Shown: piece after piece, positions 34,100 through 45,990 of the stretch | How the letters are laid out: every line of letters starts with the position of its first letter | Numbering within the stretch: position 1 is the first letter of the stretch | NCBI GenBank assembly: GCA_008704415.1 | Contig: VXIS01000043.1 | Location: forward strand, 62,001 to 126,000 | Length of the DNA stretch: 64,000 nucleotides | Direction of reading: 5' to 3' | Source of the DNA: Sphaerosporella brunnea | Taxonomy: Eukaryota > Ascomycota > Pezizomycetes > Pezizales > Pyronemataceae | Translations under genes and position numbers: made by a program | Notes under the pieces: model-generated | The model's database searches: none | What the model was told of the DNA's origin: nothing | The model's input: the letters and a program-made list of their open reading frames with translations, nothing else

Positions 34100-34471
34100 C
34101 TACTCCTCCTCAGGAGCAACCGCCACGACTTGACCAACCTTGGTATTCCGCGGTATAGCAGGAATGGCTTTTTCTTCCCGGAACAGCTCCGCCACCGACC
34201 GCCGTTTCCAGCCCAGCTCTTTCTCCACAGAGCGCCAGAGTGCACGACTCCGCCTCTTGCCAGAGGAAAATCCAGCACTCATCGGAGCCAACCTTCCCTG
34301 TAGCCAGTTGCGAGTGATCAGCAGTGCATCATGACGAAAGAAAATTCTCCGGCATCTGCCTGCCGGTTGGATACGTATGAAAATTGACGGCCGCAGTGCT
34401 GGCTGGCTTCCGGGTCGGAGGGATTTACGAAATGTCGCTTGGCTGCTCCATCGCCGCGGTGGTGCCAGCAT
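34100..34471 (-). CDS. small basic hypothetical protein, possibly mitochondrial
   Basis: 123 residues from ATG 34469-34471. The N-terminal half is Arg/Pro-rich with few acids, and the C-terminal part (RALWRSVEKELGWKRRSVAE, LFREEKAIPAIPRNTKVGQVV) looks like a folded charged helix. The same frame is open upstream to 34669 without ATG and reads sensibly (VSTGHAARETEKVGQQ), beginning right after a TATAG acceptor-like site. The true start may therefore lie in an upstream exon I could not define. No family was recognised. Confidence 0.4.
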   Translation of the reverse strand: MLAPPRRWSSQATFRKSLRPGSQPALRPSIFIRIQPAGRCRRIFFRHDALLITRNWLQGRLAPMSAGFSSGKRRSRALWRSVEKELGWKRRSVAELFREEKAIPAIPRNTKVGQVVAVAPEEE

Positions 34472-37192
34472 AACCTCCTCGGCGACGACTCCCGAAGCCT
34501 CCTTTGCTGCACGGCTAGTGGGATTTTGAGGGGGGTTTGGGTTAGGGGTCAATGGACTATCTGGCTGGTGTTGTTGCCCAACTTTCTCCGTTTCCCGTGC
34601 AGCATGTCCGGTGGAGACGTGGCGGGTGGCTTCGTCGCGGCGCCTCCTCCTTTGTAGGGTGGAAACGTGCTATAGAAATCGAGTTTTCGATACCTCTAGT
34701 TATATTTGGTCATCCACCGGCTCACCAATTGACGGCTCTGACGGTCGTCTTTGTGGTTGAGTATTGGCATTATGAGATCCTCTTTGTTCTTCGGATCGAC
34801 GCATTTGTAGGCAGCTTGGCCATAGTCGCTTACGCGGCGCACTGTAGGAACTTATCTTCGAATTGGCCCAGGTCAGCCAGCATGGCGATGAGCGGGGTAT
34901 CCGGACTGAGATCAAAGTATCTCCCAGGCAATTTGGCTCGTTAGCGTTTTTCACCTGCTTGTTCTGATCAAAGGCCGCCCGATAGCGTCCAGGTGAATCG
35001 GGATGGAGCAGTCCTGCCCCGGCTTAAAAAGTGGAATGTTTGGCCTCCTGTTTTTGCAGCTGCTGTAAATGCCATGGAGACGTAGAGGACAAGCGAGTCC
35101 GCCTGTTTAGGTTTGGGGGCGAATACCGCTCGACTTTGTCATCAAGCTCGGCACCAGCAACCAAGCAACCTTTCAGTGCAATGGAGCTGCTCGACATAAA
35201 AGCATTCCTGGTTGTCTGGACTGGAAAAAGCTGTTCGTACTTGATACTGGTCTCGCGGTGTCCAGGCGTCTTCATTCATCTTCCCGGCTTCTGGGAAATG
35301 TGCCCGATAACGGCGTGCCATGTGCCTCTGGAGGATACGGGATGCATTCCTGCGTTTGGGGGCTTTGGACACCGTCATTGGGGCCTGGAAGCGGGGTGAT
35401 AGGCAAGAAATCGAGCCTTGTGCGTGCAGTGTGTCGCTTCAACGCAAGCTGTGCATGCTGCGGGAATCATTCGTTTTAAGTTTCGACGTGCCGAGCCAAA
35501 ACAATCTCTCTCCCCGCGTGCTTATCCTCGGATATCTCGCTCCCATCACCAGGCTCACTTTGGAAGGACATTGTTGGAGCTTGCACTAAGACAGAAAACA
35601 CAGGTTGATTGCGGTGTAATGCATCTAACAAGCAGGTGGCCGTACCACTGGAATAGATCAACATCCAGCACTCGGTCCATACCCACATTATGTTAGGACG
35701 CATACATCGATCGGGTCTAGCCGGTAAAGCTAGCGCTCGAGCAGCGCCAAGCCCCAATCCTCCGTTGTCTGCGTGTTGACGGCGTGCAGCTCAGGATAGC
35801 GCCCACTGGCGGCAGCTTGTTAATACAAACGTGCAAAAACCCCAGGGTTGTTGCGACGTTGGAACCAATTTTATCGTGACACCTCCAACTGTAAAAATAG
35901 ATAGGTAGTAAGGTTGGTAAAGATATATATATACAATACAACCTACCAGTGCCAGGTGATAAACATAATTATATCGCCTCTGGTTGAGGATTTAATTTCG
36001 TCCGGCAAGGGTTCTCTACTCCAAGGTGAGTAATCTTGCCCTGGCCGATTTCTCCATGCGTAGTGTGGCCCCAATAACTGTTCCTCTTAGCTTCCAGTTA
36101 CCCACCTTCCCACCTTCCAAAAATAAAATTAAAAAATGACCACAAGGAGAGAACGGGTGTATCTAGTGCGTAGACAAAAGCAAAAAAAGCAATTCCTCCC
36201 ACGAGATACACATCACCCTGTGGTCCTGCAGGGCCCCTTGACCCACGCTCCCACCTCTGGGCCACCCAGAAACCCCAGCGCCGCATCCATACAGCGTTCG
36301 TGACCGAACAAGCTGCGTGATAGATGTATTGACCCAGAAGCGCGCGCTTTCCATCAGTAGTCTCAGGCTGCTTCTGCTGCTACCCGAACAGAAGGCGAAC
36401 AACGGGACAGCGCAAAGCAAAAAACAGCGAGCACGAAGAGCAGGCGATGGCTGTATGGCGGCGCCGGTGGTATCAGCATCAGCTCGGTGCTTAGGAGTCA
36501 CTAGATAGATCGACGAACTCGCGGCAACGCCGACGCGGCGGTGTAGTAGCAGCAGCTCCGAATCAACAGAAGCAGCTAGCTTTTCCACGACAAGTTCCTT
36601 CTTCTCATCAGGGTAAGAAAAAAATCTTGGTGGGAGGGAGCAGCTTCTGCGGGAAGGGTTTCCGGAATAGCTCCATCCTTCCTTCTGTACAGGAACGAAG
36701 AGAGCAAAAGGGACGTCAGTTACCGTGTTGTTGCCGCGGGCTGAGCTGGGCTGTTGGCTGTCGGCTCGCGATATAGCTTCACTAGAAATCACTCGCGCCG
36801 GCTTCATTTAATCTTCCATCGCGGTCCCGAAGCTTCGGATCGAGCCCCCAAGCCCAAGCTCAGCCCCGTCGTTTCACCGGGCTCTATCTAGATTCCGACG
36901 GTGACGTCGACGACAAAAAGCGGACTCAGCCTTCTCAAGCCTTCTACTGAGTGCTGCACGTATGTAGATCTGCGCCTTCCAGCGCGCAGTTGGGCGCATG
37001 ACGAGCGAGCGAGTGGACTCGCTTATTTTAGCTGCGGCTTCATGCATGCGTAACTAATTGATTACCTCCTTCCTTCCTTTCCTTCCCGCATAAATCCGAG
37101 CGGAAAAACCCCACCTCACACGCGGGGGAGGGGTCAACTCAACCTGATCGAATCACCTGCTGAGCTTGCTCAGCCTGTGTGGCCTGGCCTGG

Positions 37193-37214
37193 CACACACA
37201 CACACACACACACA
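37193..37214. repeat. CA dinucleotide microsatellite
   Basis: Eleven CA units, 510 bp upstream of the zinc-knuckle gene. Confidence 0.95.
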
Positions 37215-37646
37215 GCTTCAAAGGATAGCTCCGGAGTGGAAGAGAAAAGGGCCAGGGTTGGTGGCTGGCTGGCGACTATCTGCGACTATCGACGACACCC
37301 GCTTGGTTGCCTAGGCGGCTATTTACCACACCTCTCTGCGCAAGCGTGGCGGTGCGTTGAGCGCAAACACCGGACAGACAATAAGTCCATGACTCGGAAT
37401 CTCTCTCTATCGGAAGAAAAAAAGAAAAAAGAAAAAAAAAAAAAAAAACAATAGAAAAAAAAGGTTTTTTTCTTTCGTGTGTAGCTGGACAAAGCCTGGT
37501 GGCGAGAATAAAGAGCGAGTTACCTGATCACACGAGCCCCCACCCCCCCTTCCTCCAAGTGCTGCGGCTTGTATATATATTCCCATCACAAGACGTCGAA
37601 GGAGCACCTTTCAACCAGCCATTCAGCCAGAACTGTTTCCATCTTT

Positions 37647-37701
37647 CCATCTTTCCATCCATCCATCCATCCATCCATCCATCCATACATCCATCCATCC
37701 A
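37647..37701. repeat. CCAT tetranucleotide microsatellite
   Basis: About twelve units of CCAT with two interruptions, ending 22 bp before the start codon at 37723; likely in the 5' leader. Confidence 0.95.
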
Positions 37702-37722
37702 ATCTTCAATCTTCCACCCATC

Positions 37723-37960
37723 ATGACCTCCCAAAACGAGCACAGAATCGACGTCTGCTGCTTCGGCTTCGTCGAGGCCTACGAGGACGTGGACGGCAAA
37801 AACAACCACAACAACAGCAACCATGCACGGCCCGCACGGGCACCACGACAGACGACAGTGATGGTCGAGCGCTCCTCGATCCCACGCAGCGCATACGTAA
37901 GCGCCCTGCCGCCAGCACAAGAATACCATCCCACCACCACCTACATAAGCGCTTCGGGGG

Positions 37961-37997
<37 letters not shown>

Positions 37998-38538
37998 CGA
38001 CACAGCGTCTCGGATCGCAGAGTTGCTAGCACCGCTAGCGCTGGAATCGCGGGAAGCCGAAGAAGCCGCGGAAGCCGCAGCAGCGCAAGCAGCAGAGCGG
38101 CGGATGGCGCGGGACCGCACGACGGTGGCCGCGATCCAGAAGCAGTACATCGAGGCGGAAGCGATCCGGCGGGTGCGCGAGCGCAACGAGCGCGCGGACC
38201 GGCGAGCCGCCGAGCTGCGAAGCCTGGAGAATGATGCGCGGTTAAGGATCGAGAACGACTTCAGGTCATCGTCTACCTCCAGCATCAGGTCCCGCGGGAG
38301 TGACTACAACGCCGCGTCGACTGACAGATTGGTGGTTGTTGAGCAGTCCGTAGCCAGGACTGCTGGTGACCGCAATACACACAGATGCTCGAAGTGTCAT
38401 GTCCTGGGCCACCGCTCGAGGGATTGCTCGGCGGTTATCACGGTGGGTGTCTCGAGGTCGGGGGAGAGGAGGCGCAGTGTTTCGTATCATCGGGTTGAGC
38501 CGCCTAGGGGGCAGGTGCGGTATGTGAGGGGGGCGTGA
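37723..38538 (+). CDS. zinc-knuckle (CCHC) protein with poly-alanine and coiled coil
   Basis: A single exon of 271 residues; the ATG lies 22 bp after a CCAT microsatellite. Layout: a disordered N-terminus; an alanine run at about 81-90 encoded by a CAG/GCA repeat (37965-37995); a long Ala/Glu/Arg-rich helix (about 95-175, rich in [21 protein letters not shown] sequence), probably coiled coil; and near the C-terminus one CX2CX4HX4C knuckle, [14 protein letters not shown] (about 229-242). A single retroviral-type knuckle usually binds RNA or single-stranded DNA. No known family was recognised over the rest. There is no sign of a polymerase or capsid domain, and the composition resembles host coding DNA. 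The function is unknown. Confidence 0.7.
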
Positions 38539-38966
38539 AGAATTCTTTTGGTTTTTTTTACTTCATTTCGGTCGACATGGGTTGGTTGGTTTGTACTCGG
38601 CGTTGAATGGGTTTGGTTTTGGCGACATTTGTGTACACCTATTTGCAGCTTGTTTTTGTTTCTGATTTCTTTTGCCCAGAAGTAGTCGTGTATTTTCCTA
38701 GAAATGTAACAGTAAGTCGAATTGCGGATGTTCAAGGAAACCAACGCTCGAGTCATCACTCGTGTTGCGGCGAAGTGACTGCGCCACGACAGAGTCATAA
38801 CTATTAGTGACCGGATAAATCACACGCACACCTCATTCAAGCACGCGGCAAGATCACAATCACTTGGACCCTGTCAGTTGCGTACCATACTAGTAGACCA
38901 CGAAACGAAATATGCTATGCCTTGCCATTTCAGAGACAAGACTGCAAACGCCCAAAAAAAAAAGAA

Positions 38967-39490
38967 CAAAGTTTACAGAGATGCCAGCAGATTTCCTCGT
39001 GCGGGATGCCATTGGCAATAGCCGATGCCACAACTTGAAAAAATTGACACACAACACAAAACCTTACCAAGAAATAATTAAAAAAATGAGGGGAAAGACT
39101 AGCAAAGTCAGCGCATGCCGGGCGATAGGTACAATACGAAAAAAAGGGGGGAAAGCGGTAAAATTGTTCTCGGAGATAGATCTAGACAGCAGTTGGAAAA
39201 ATTTAGAAGTTAACTCGGTATTTTACCGTAGCAATCCGCCAAGATATTTCAAGACCTCGGTAGCATTGAGGTTGCAACTTTGTCGACCTTTTTGTTACTA
39301 CTCAATTTTCCCTAAATTTTCACGATAAAATTGACAAAATTCCAAGTGCTAACGCCTAAGTCGAGTATGATTTTGTATGTGGCCTCTGGCATCGGCAACC
39401 TCAGTGGCATCCGCGCCCACACTAGGGCATCGGCAACCTCAGTGGCATCCGCGCCCACACTAGGAAATCTGCTAGCATCTCTGCACTTTG
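38967..39490. mobile_element. foldback/MITE-like element, about 520 bp, with duplicated arm
   Basis: The left arm (38967-39029: CAAAGT, CAGAGATGCCAGCAGATTTC, GGATGCC, GCCGATGCC) is inverted relative to the right arm (39389-39490). The right arm contains an exact 38-bp direct duplication, 39389-39426 and 39427-39464. The interior is A-rich and lacks a transposase. Frame 38912-39328 overlaps it and is not credible as a gene. Confidence 0.75.
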
Positions 39491-39703
39491 ATTAAAGCAA
39501 AACAAAGCACTTTGCATTAAAAAAAAAAAAAATCAGCCTGGTTAACGTTAACTTTACGAGTTTCTCGAAACAGCAAGGCTCCCATTATCACCACCACCAC
39601 CAGCAGCACTAGCTGACATCAATGATCAGAAAAACCAAACCCAGCGAACATCCCAAAAAGATATCAATTGCCCTCTACCCCCCGCGCCCACGCTCATTAA
39701 TGA

Positions 39704-42006
39704 TTACTCAAACGGATCCGCCCATCCGTCCATATCCAGGTCAGCATCATCCTCGACCTCTCGCAAAAGGTCCGCGACCGAAGCCGCAATATCCATATTC
39801 CCACTTCCAGCGGCAGCAGAGGCAGAAGAGGAAGGGCCACCGCTATCGCTGGCGGACTTGAGCCATTTACATTCGGAGTCTGTAGCAACTCCCGAATCTA
39901 GCTCCGAAAACATCGCCGTTTGATTATTCAAGTCAGAGGTGAGGATCGAAGCCTGTATAGAAGCTAGCGACGAAATGGTCTCTGGGTACAGTGCCTTCTT
40001 CAGTCTGGCGGGGAGCTCAAGGCCTGCTGCAAGATTCCAGATCACGTGTAGCGTCTGACTCGACAGCTCCCACGTCGCCGACATCTTCCGGAGGTGGACG
40101 ATACACTGTTCCAGGTGAGATGTGATAGGAAGGTATAGTTCGTCCGTGGTAGTGGAATGGATCTGTTCCTGGAGGAAGACGTGTGCGGCGGAAAGGAGGG
40201 CGTGCGGGAGGAGGCCAAGCGGGCGCGAGTCGTAGCCGGCGTTGTGGTAGTAGGAAAACACGGTGCATAGTTCTATAGCGGCATTGACGCTGATCTGCCG
40301 GGGTGTCTCGGAAAACGAGTTGATTGCCAGTTGACGAAACGGACGGAAAATGAGGAGTAGGATGGATTGGTAAAACATGCTGTTCAGTTCACACATCAGC
40401 TCTGGTCAATGAGGGGGAGGAAAAAATGGCAAGCTCACTGCAAAACAAAAACTGCCGGAACTGCATCTTCTTGGGGATCCATATACTTTGGGATCCTTCT
40501 ACGCCAGCCTCTAAGTTTGCTGTAAAAGTCGTGCAACTTAGCCACATCGAATTGCTGCTTTGGCGAGTGCAAAGCTGCTAAGGCGTGCCCCAAGACTTCC
40601 GAAAGCTCGGCGTATTGGATCGCAATTTCCATGATGTGGCCGGATCGGCTCGTTCGATCTGGCGAAATCCAAGGTTCAGCTTCGAGCTGTTGGATAACGC
40701 TAGGTTTCGGGATTCCCACAACGCTAGAAGGGAGCTGAGGGATGCGGCCAAAGTGCATCGACCAAAGCCTTGAAATATTCAGTAGAGCATCCACAAAAGC
40801 CGGGGCCGGAAACACTTACTTGTCTACAACGAACAAGCCCCAAAAGGTTATTTTCCGGACCTCCATCTCGGTCGGCGAAAACTGTGTGCTCGCTTCCAAC
40901 TTTGCCGGCAGATGCAAGCCAAGGTCCAAGGCCACATGTAACGCTCGTCCAAAGTACATCCAACTTGTCGTATCCCGTCCACATCCAGCTTCGCGAAGCG
41001 CCATGAGTGCCAAAGCTTGAGCGATCGTTAGCGAAGAATGGCCCTCTTCGGCAAGCAACAATTGCCGGCACTCTGCGAAAAAGAGATTGCCAGTGGTGGA
41101 AGGGTCATCAGGGTCGCTGCGGACTTCGGTACGATCCGAATAGTGGGCGGCAAGAGCCAGGATGGCGTTGACGAGGAGAGGGCTGCAATACTTTCGCCTT
41201 TGCCGCTTCAGGTCGGAGAGAAAGCAGGATTTCGAGAACAAAACGTGCACGGGGTGGTGCCAGATGAAGTACAAATCCTATAACGTGTTGGTTGAATAAC
41301 AAAAACATAGGGAAGTGCTTACTAGTAGCTCTGTTATCAGCTCGTTGTCTGTGGTAACATTAGTCCACAGACCGCCAGTAGTTGTCTGTGGACCTAGGGC
41401 CACCCGTCGAGGCCACGAATGAATAGATTCCAGGTTCGATGAGTGGCCGAAATGCCGAACATCGCCGCAGTCATCCATTTGAAGCTTCCCCATGTCCTTT
41501 ACTGTGATTTGCTCCCGCTCCTCGTCCGTCGATTTCCTCTTTTCGTGCTTCATAGGTCCTATGGGATTAGAAGTATCGATCGTACCGATCGTACGAAGCT
41601 GGTCGACGATTGTCCCAACCTCATTTTCAGGTGCAGTACGGATCCGTGCCACGATTTTGTCCAGCATGTCGGTGCCTTTCCGGTCCTTTTCGGTAGTGCT
41701 CTTACGACGTCGATCACCTTCGTGATCGTAAACACACTCCATACGGTAGACGGCTGTGCAGGTGGAGCACGCGGGCATGGCACCATCGCACTGAAAGATC
41801 AGAAATCAGAGTCGCCAAATCAATCATGATATTAAATTTGCAAAAGGGGAGGCGGAAGAGCATACCTTCGATTTCCGTTTCCGACACGGGACGCACGCAC
41901 TGGAAATGCATCTGCGTTTGATGGAGGGTGTGGTGCGCACGGGTTTTACGCTTTCAAGTCCGGGAGAATCACGCTCCTCTTGCTTCGGAAGGATAGGTCG
42001 TCCCAT
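39704..42006 (-). CDS. Zn2Cys6 fungal transcription factor
   Basis: Five exons: 41866-42006, 41323-41790, 40820-41277, 40439-40768 and 39704-40379, giving 690 residues. The binuclear zinc cluster is complete (Cys38, 41, 48, 55, 58 and 66) and is split by intron 1 between SKC residues. After a basic linker, the fungal-specific middle homology region follows (FFAECRQLLLAEEGHSSLT, ALALMALREAGCGRDTTSWM, GRALHVALDLGLH, LWSMHFGRIPQLP, LHMFYQSILLLIFRPFRQLA). The last intron is best closed at the AACAG before 40379; a nearer CCAG acceptor gives a stop. The acidic C-terminus (REVEDDADLDMDGW) may be an activation domain. It lies 2.6 kb from the monooxygenase/dioxygenase pair with cox18 between; whether it controls them is unknown. 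Confidence 0.9.
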
Positions 42007-43380
42007 TGTTGTCGATGCCTGTCAATACTGGTCGTTGTTTCTTGGGATTTGCATTCTCGGCCTATAGCTATGAAAAGGTGTGGTGGATATGCCAGCCCCC
42101 CGTCAGGACGAGATGCAACCATGATATATCTCCTCCCGGTTGGCGAGCATGTGGCGGATGGGAGTTTGCAGCACTTGACGTGTACCTAGGTAAAGATGAG
42201 AGCAACGCACGTCATTGCAGTGCCTGCAAAGGGGTCTACCGCACGAGGGGTCTGCAGCTTCATGGAAGAAATTAGGGTGCTGGTACGAGGGGGGGCACAA
42301 TTTGCCGCACGTCGATGATCGGAACCGGTGAGAAGACGACAGACGGTGGTGTTGCGATTGCTCGTCATAGTTGCCTCCAACCGAATATTGGCTTTCGTCA
42401 CAGCTGAGCTTGTCGCATAGATTTTCCTCAGGGTCCCGGTACGTGAGTTAAGCTTTTGGGGATACCCCGCCATCCGTGCATTCGTCACCGCCATGCGGCA
42501 AGGCACGGAGCTCTAGCTATCGGCGCGGAATTCAACTATCGAGGTGCTCCCCACCAGCAAAATCATCTGTAGATGCCGAAATCAATGGTTCGGATGGTTT
42601 CAAAGTCTTTCATCCAATCGTGCGATGCGTTCAAGCATCCGTGGTGATACATGCAAGTCGGCCGCTGGCTGCACGTATATCAGCATCTCTGGAGTATCAA
42701 TTCTAAACCTGGTGGGTAGGTAAGTGACTTCACCATCCACGTGAAAAACCTGTAAAGCATAGTCTAGTCTGGCAACTCGTAATAAGCTCATCCTCTGCGT
42801 CCGTGCGCTGGTATACTTATACGAGCAGTGGCGACCACGGAGAAGGCGTGGCTGAGAGGTCATGATCGTTGTTGCGGAACGTCGATCCAAAAGTTCACGA
42901 TTTTTACGACATAAGATCCCGTGGCCACGAGGAAGGTCACGATCTTTTTGATTCACGAGATCCCAAGAATATGGTAGCGAAGGAGACCTTGCCTTTCGAA
43001 TCCTGAAAATCGACCCGGCAAATCTGCGGGAAGAACCATCAACGTAACCAATTTATGTGAGCTCGAACCTGCTCAGGGGACCCTGTCGATCCTGAATTTA
43101 GAGTAACCAGCAGCCCTGCATGAAGAGCACCCGCTTCAAGATAGCACGGACTGCGCATCTGTGCATCGCATAAACCGCCTGTAGACCTGAGCACTCGACA
43201 GCACAAATATAAAATGCCGCTGCTCCCGCTCTCCTTCCGCCGCACGCCGATTTGAAGATCCAGATAATTATTCTCGAAATCCCAGTTCCAAATTTCGAAG
43301 CACCAATCTACCTAAACCACAAAAACAATACCATTCCAATCCCAATCCCATGATATCATACAGCCAACCCCCGGGGACAC
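42007..43380. other. intergenic, 1.4 kb
   Basis: Promoter side of the Zn2Cys6 gene and 3' side of cox18. A minus-strand frame at 42600-42863 (MTSQPRLLRGRHCSYKYTSA onward, 87 residues) is open but unrecognised; I give it little weight. Confidence 0.4.
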
Positions 43381-44379
43381 CTAAGAAACAATTTTATTCC
43401 CCACCACCACCGCCTCACCCTTGAAAATCTTCTTCGCATCCTCAAGCGCGCCGCCTTTACATTTAGTGACCTTGACCGGATGTGGCCTGAGTACATGGAG
43501 GGCTAAATTAAACGCGAACGCTGAGCATGCGGAGGTAGACCAATATAGGACGAGTGCGGCGGGGGCATGGTAGCCAACATACGCCATCCAAAATGACAGC
43601 AAATACAGGGTCCCATTCAAGACCTTATTCCTCAGCTTCTCCGGCGGGTTCGTAAAATGGTGAAACGTAAGATTCGAGATCAAGGCGGCCCAGAGTACAG
43701 CAGGTAGGATATGAGTCGGATCGGCAAGGGTAAGGTCCGCACAAAACGCGAGTCCCTCGGACACCATGCCCTCTGCGACCTTCGGCTCCGTCAATCCTCC
43801 AAAGGCATTCATAAGCCAATCCGCCGTTTTTGCCTCCTTATTCTGCGGGAGTAGGCCCCGGATAGTTGCCGAAGCCACGAGCCACAAGGGCAGCTGAACA
43901 AACGGCACCAGCAACTTCCAGTACTCGACGCCCCAGCGCTTCCACAGCTTTTTCCGCTCCTCATTCGACGCCTTTCGCAGCAGCTTCTCCCATTGAGAAG
44001 CGGTCCCTGCGGTGCGCGCAATTTTCCGCGCGAGATTCTCGTTGATCGCCGATTGAAGAGGCAGCAGCCGGATTATCGTCGAAGTTTTGTTGCGCGCGTA
44101 GAGCGTGAGCGGCAACACGCAGGTGCGCACCCCCAGTGCAGTGAGCGGGATGATGGCGCACCAGGCGAGCCCCGTGGTCGAGTGGAGGGTCTCGAAGGCG
44201 GCGGTTGTCACGTCGAGGAAGGTGTTGCGCTGGGCAGACGCGGAGAAGTGGCGGTGGAAGGAGGCATTGAGGGCGGCGCGGGCGAGTTTGGGGGTTGATG
44301 TGAGGTGCTTGCGGAGGAGCCCCGTTCGGAGGAGCGGTTGTGGTGGTCGCAGCAGGAGCCGCGGGGTGAAGTGTGACAT
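43381..44379 (-). CDS. cox18: Cox18-type mitochondrial inner-membrane insertase (Oxa1/YidC family)
   Basis: A single exon of 332 residues. The N-terminus is rich in Arg, Ser and Leu without acids over about 45 residues, a typical presequence. The Oxa1/YidC core follows: a first membrane segment (LAWCAIIPLTALGVRTCVLP), then LYARNKTSTIIRLLPLQSAI, a long matrix loop with KKLWKRWGVEYWKLLVPFVQ, LPLWLVASATIRGL, and two further helices near the end (LYLLSFWMAYVGYHAPAALV, LYWSTSACSAFAFNLAL). The short C-terminal tail lacks the ribosome-binding extension of Oxa1, favouring Cox18. Cox18 exports the C-terminal domain of Cox2 across the inner membrane. Confidence 0.9.
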   Translation of the reverse strand: MSHFTPRLLLRPPQPLLRTGLLRKHLTSTPKLARAALNASFHRHFSASAQRNTFLDVTTAAFETLHSTTGLAWCAIIPLTALGVRTCVLPLTLYARNKTSTIIRLLPLQSAINENLARKIARTAGTASQWEKLLRKASNEERKKLWKRWGVEYWKLLVPFVQLPLWLVASATIRGLLPQNKEAKTADWLMNAFGGLTEPKVAEGMVSEGLAFCADLTLADPTHILPAVLWAALISNLTFHHFTNPPEKLRNKVLNGTLYLLSFWMAYVGYHAPAALVLYWSTSACSAFAFNLALHVLRPHPVKVTKCKGGALEDAKKIFKGEAVVVGNKIVS

Positions 44380-44576
44380 CGCGGTTGTGGGACGGAAATG
44401 TTGGTGGGTTGGTTGGAGGGATATGGCTGCGAGACGGATTAGATAAGATCAGATCTGATCAACGAGGACTTCCACTCGTTTTTCTGTTGGTTTGGAGCGT
44501 TTTAAAAGTGTAAACCCCACGGTTATAGGTATTAATTGTAAAAACATGGATTTGAAGCTGCTCATGAGTAAAGAAT

Positions 44577-45990
44577 CTAAACAACCAACGCAACCCCCGC
44601 ACCAGCCGCCGTATCCACTCCCTCCGGCGCACAATAAGCATTCACGCCATTCGTCTCGACCTCATTCCAGAACCTGCCCTCTTTGCAAAACCGTTCCCAC
44701 CCCCTCTCCACATCCTCAAACGCATCGTATCCAAACAACCAATCGCGGAACTCTTCATCTTTCCACTTAATCGGGAACCCAGCTTTCCCACTTCCTTCTC
44801 GCAGGATAGCATCCCTAGCCCTCTGGACCTCGCCGTCTTCCATATGGAATATATCCCTGTGCCGAGTCGAGGCTTTGACCACACGCTCGGTGCGGTGTTT
44901 CCGGAGCGCTTGGTAGATGGCAAGGATATCCGGCAGCTGGTCTTCACTCTCCAGCTTGCCCAAGAGTCCGCCGATCACCGCGCCATCCTCAACCGCCATA
45001 GCTGCGCCCTGGGCCAGGTACGGCAGGGTGGCATGGCACGCGTCACCCAGCAGAGTAAATCTTCCGGCAGGGTGCACCCACGTCTCCATCTCGCGGCTAT
45101 TCTGCAGACGCCACTTGCTGACGTCGTGGCTAAGCGCCAGCAGCTTCCGAAGTCGGGGGTCCCAGGTCGCGAAGAACTCCTCCAGCTCACCAGGCGCAGC
45201 GCGGGCAATGTTGATGTCTGCCGGGAGGTTGTCGGGACAGCAGAGAACAATGTTGTAGACGCTTCCGCCCTTGAGGAGGTAGCACATTGCGTGTGCCCGC
45301 GGGCCCATCCACACGTTGATAATCGGCTTTGCGGCCAGTTCCGCGAGGTCGGGGTCAGCACGCATAAGATCCGCTGAGATCAGGATGCGGTAGGCTAGGT
45401 CGCCGGTAAGGTATGGCGGTGATGGTCGGCCGAGGAGGAGCGAGCGCAGATTGCTCTTGAGACCGTCTGCGCCGATCACGAGGTCTGCGGTGAGGGTCTC
45501 ACCCGAGGCGAGCGTGATTGAGGGGGCATTGAAGTCGGCAGATACGACGCGGGAATTGAGAAGGACTCTCACGCCTAGGGAGTAGCACTTGTCGATCAGG
45601 AGGTTGTGGTAGTCCGCCCGGTGCACATTGCAGTAAGGCGCGCCATACGTCTCCACCGCCGTCGGGATGAGCTGTTGCTCGCACATCAATTCGCCGGTGG
45701 AGTAGCCGCGGATACGGAAGGCGTGGGGCGAGGTGGATTCTTTGCTGAAGCTGCCCAGCAGGTCCCATTGCGCCAGGATGCGCGAGGCATTGGGAGGGAC
45801 TTGAATTCCAGCACCGACCTGCATCGGCGTCAATAATCCCGAAACTGTGAGAGAGTGTAGGCTATACCTCTGCCAGGTGATGGGCCTGCTCGACGACGGT
45901 GACTCTGTGGCCAGCCAGCTGCGTTCCGATCGCAGCTGCCAAACCGCCGAGTCCGGCACCGACAATAACAACATCAAGAGAAGCGGTCAT
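44577..45990 (-). CDS. FAD-dependent aromatic hydroxylase (salicylate-hydroxylase type)
   Basis: Exons 45868-45990 and 44577-45818, giving 454 residues. The first exon encodes the FAD Rossmann motif GAGLGGLAAAIG (about 11-22); the join restores HHLAE/VGAGIQVPPNASR. A DG motif (GADGLKSNLRS) and the GD motif (TLLGDACHATLPYLAQGAAM) follow, as in class A flavin monooxygenases acting on salicylate and related aromatic acids. Such enzymes use NAD(P)H and O2 to hydroxylate the ring, often with decarboxylation. It is divergent from the intradiol dioxygenase gene (723 bp between starts), which fits a hydroxylation-then-ring-cleavage pair; the actual substrate cannot be read from the sequence. Confidence 0.9.

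Larger units (their letters stand above)
34670..37722. other. 3 kb region without a supported gene
   Basis: Minus-strand frames at 34700-34954, 35024-35275 and 35142-35378 contain protein-like pieces in different frames (for example FDLSPDTPLIAMLADLGQ near 34900) broken by stops, so a decayed gene is possible between 34.7 and 35.4 kb. The 214-codon minus frame at 36163-36807 has no family resemblance. Just before 37723 lie CA and CCAT microsatellites, a poly-A tract near 37418-37460 and a TATA-like GTATATATAT at 37570-37579. Confidence 0.4.

Noticed and set aside
36163..36807. 214-codon minus-strand frame
   Set aside because: No recognisable domain, no splice context, and odd composition; it could not be supported as a gene.
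38912..39328. 138-codon plus-strand frame
   Set aside because: Lies across the arm and A-rich interior of a foldback element; no family resemblance.
40401..40439. Nearer CCAG acceptor for the last intron of the Zn2Cys6 gene
   Set aside because: Gives an immediate stop (GAT GTG TGA); the AACAG acceptor before 40379 restores LHMFYQSILL.
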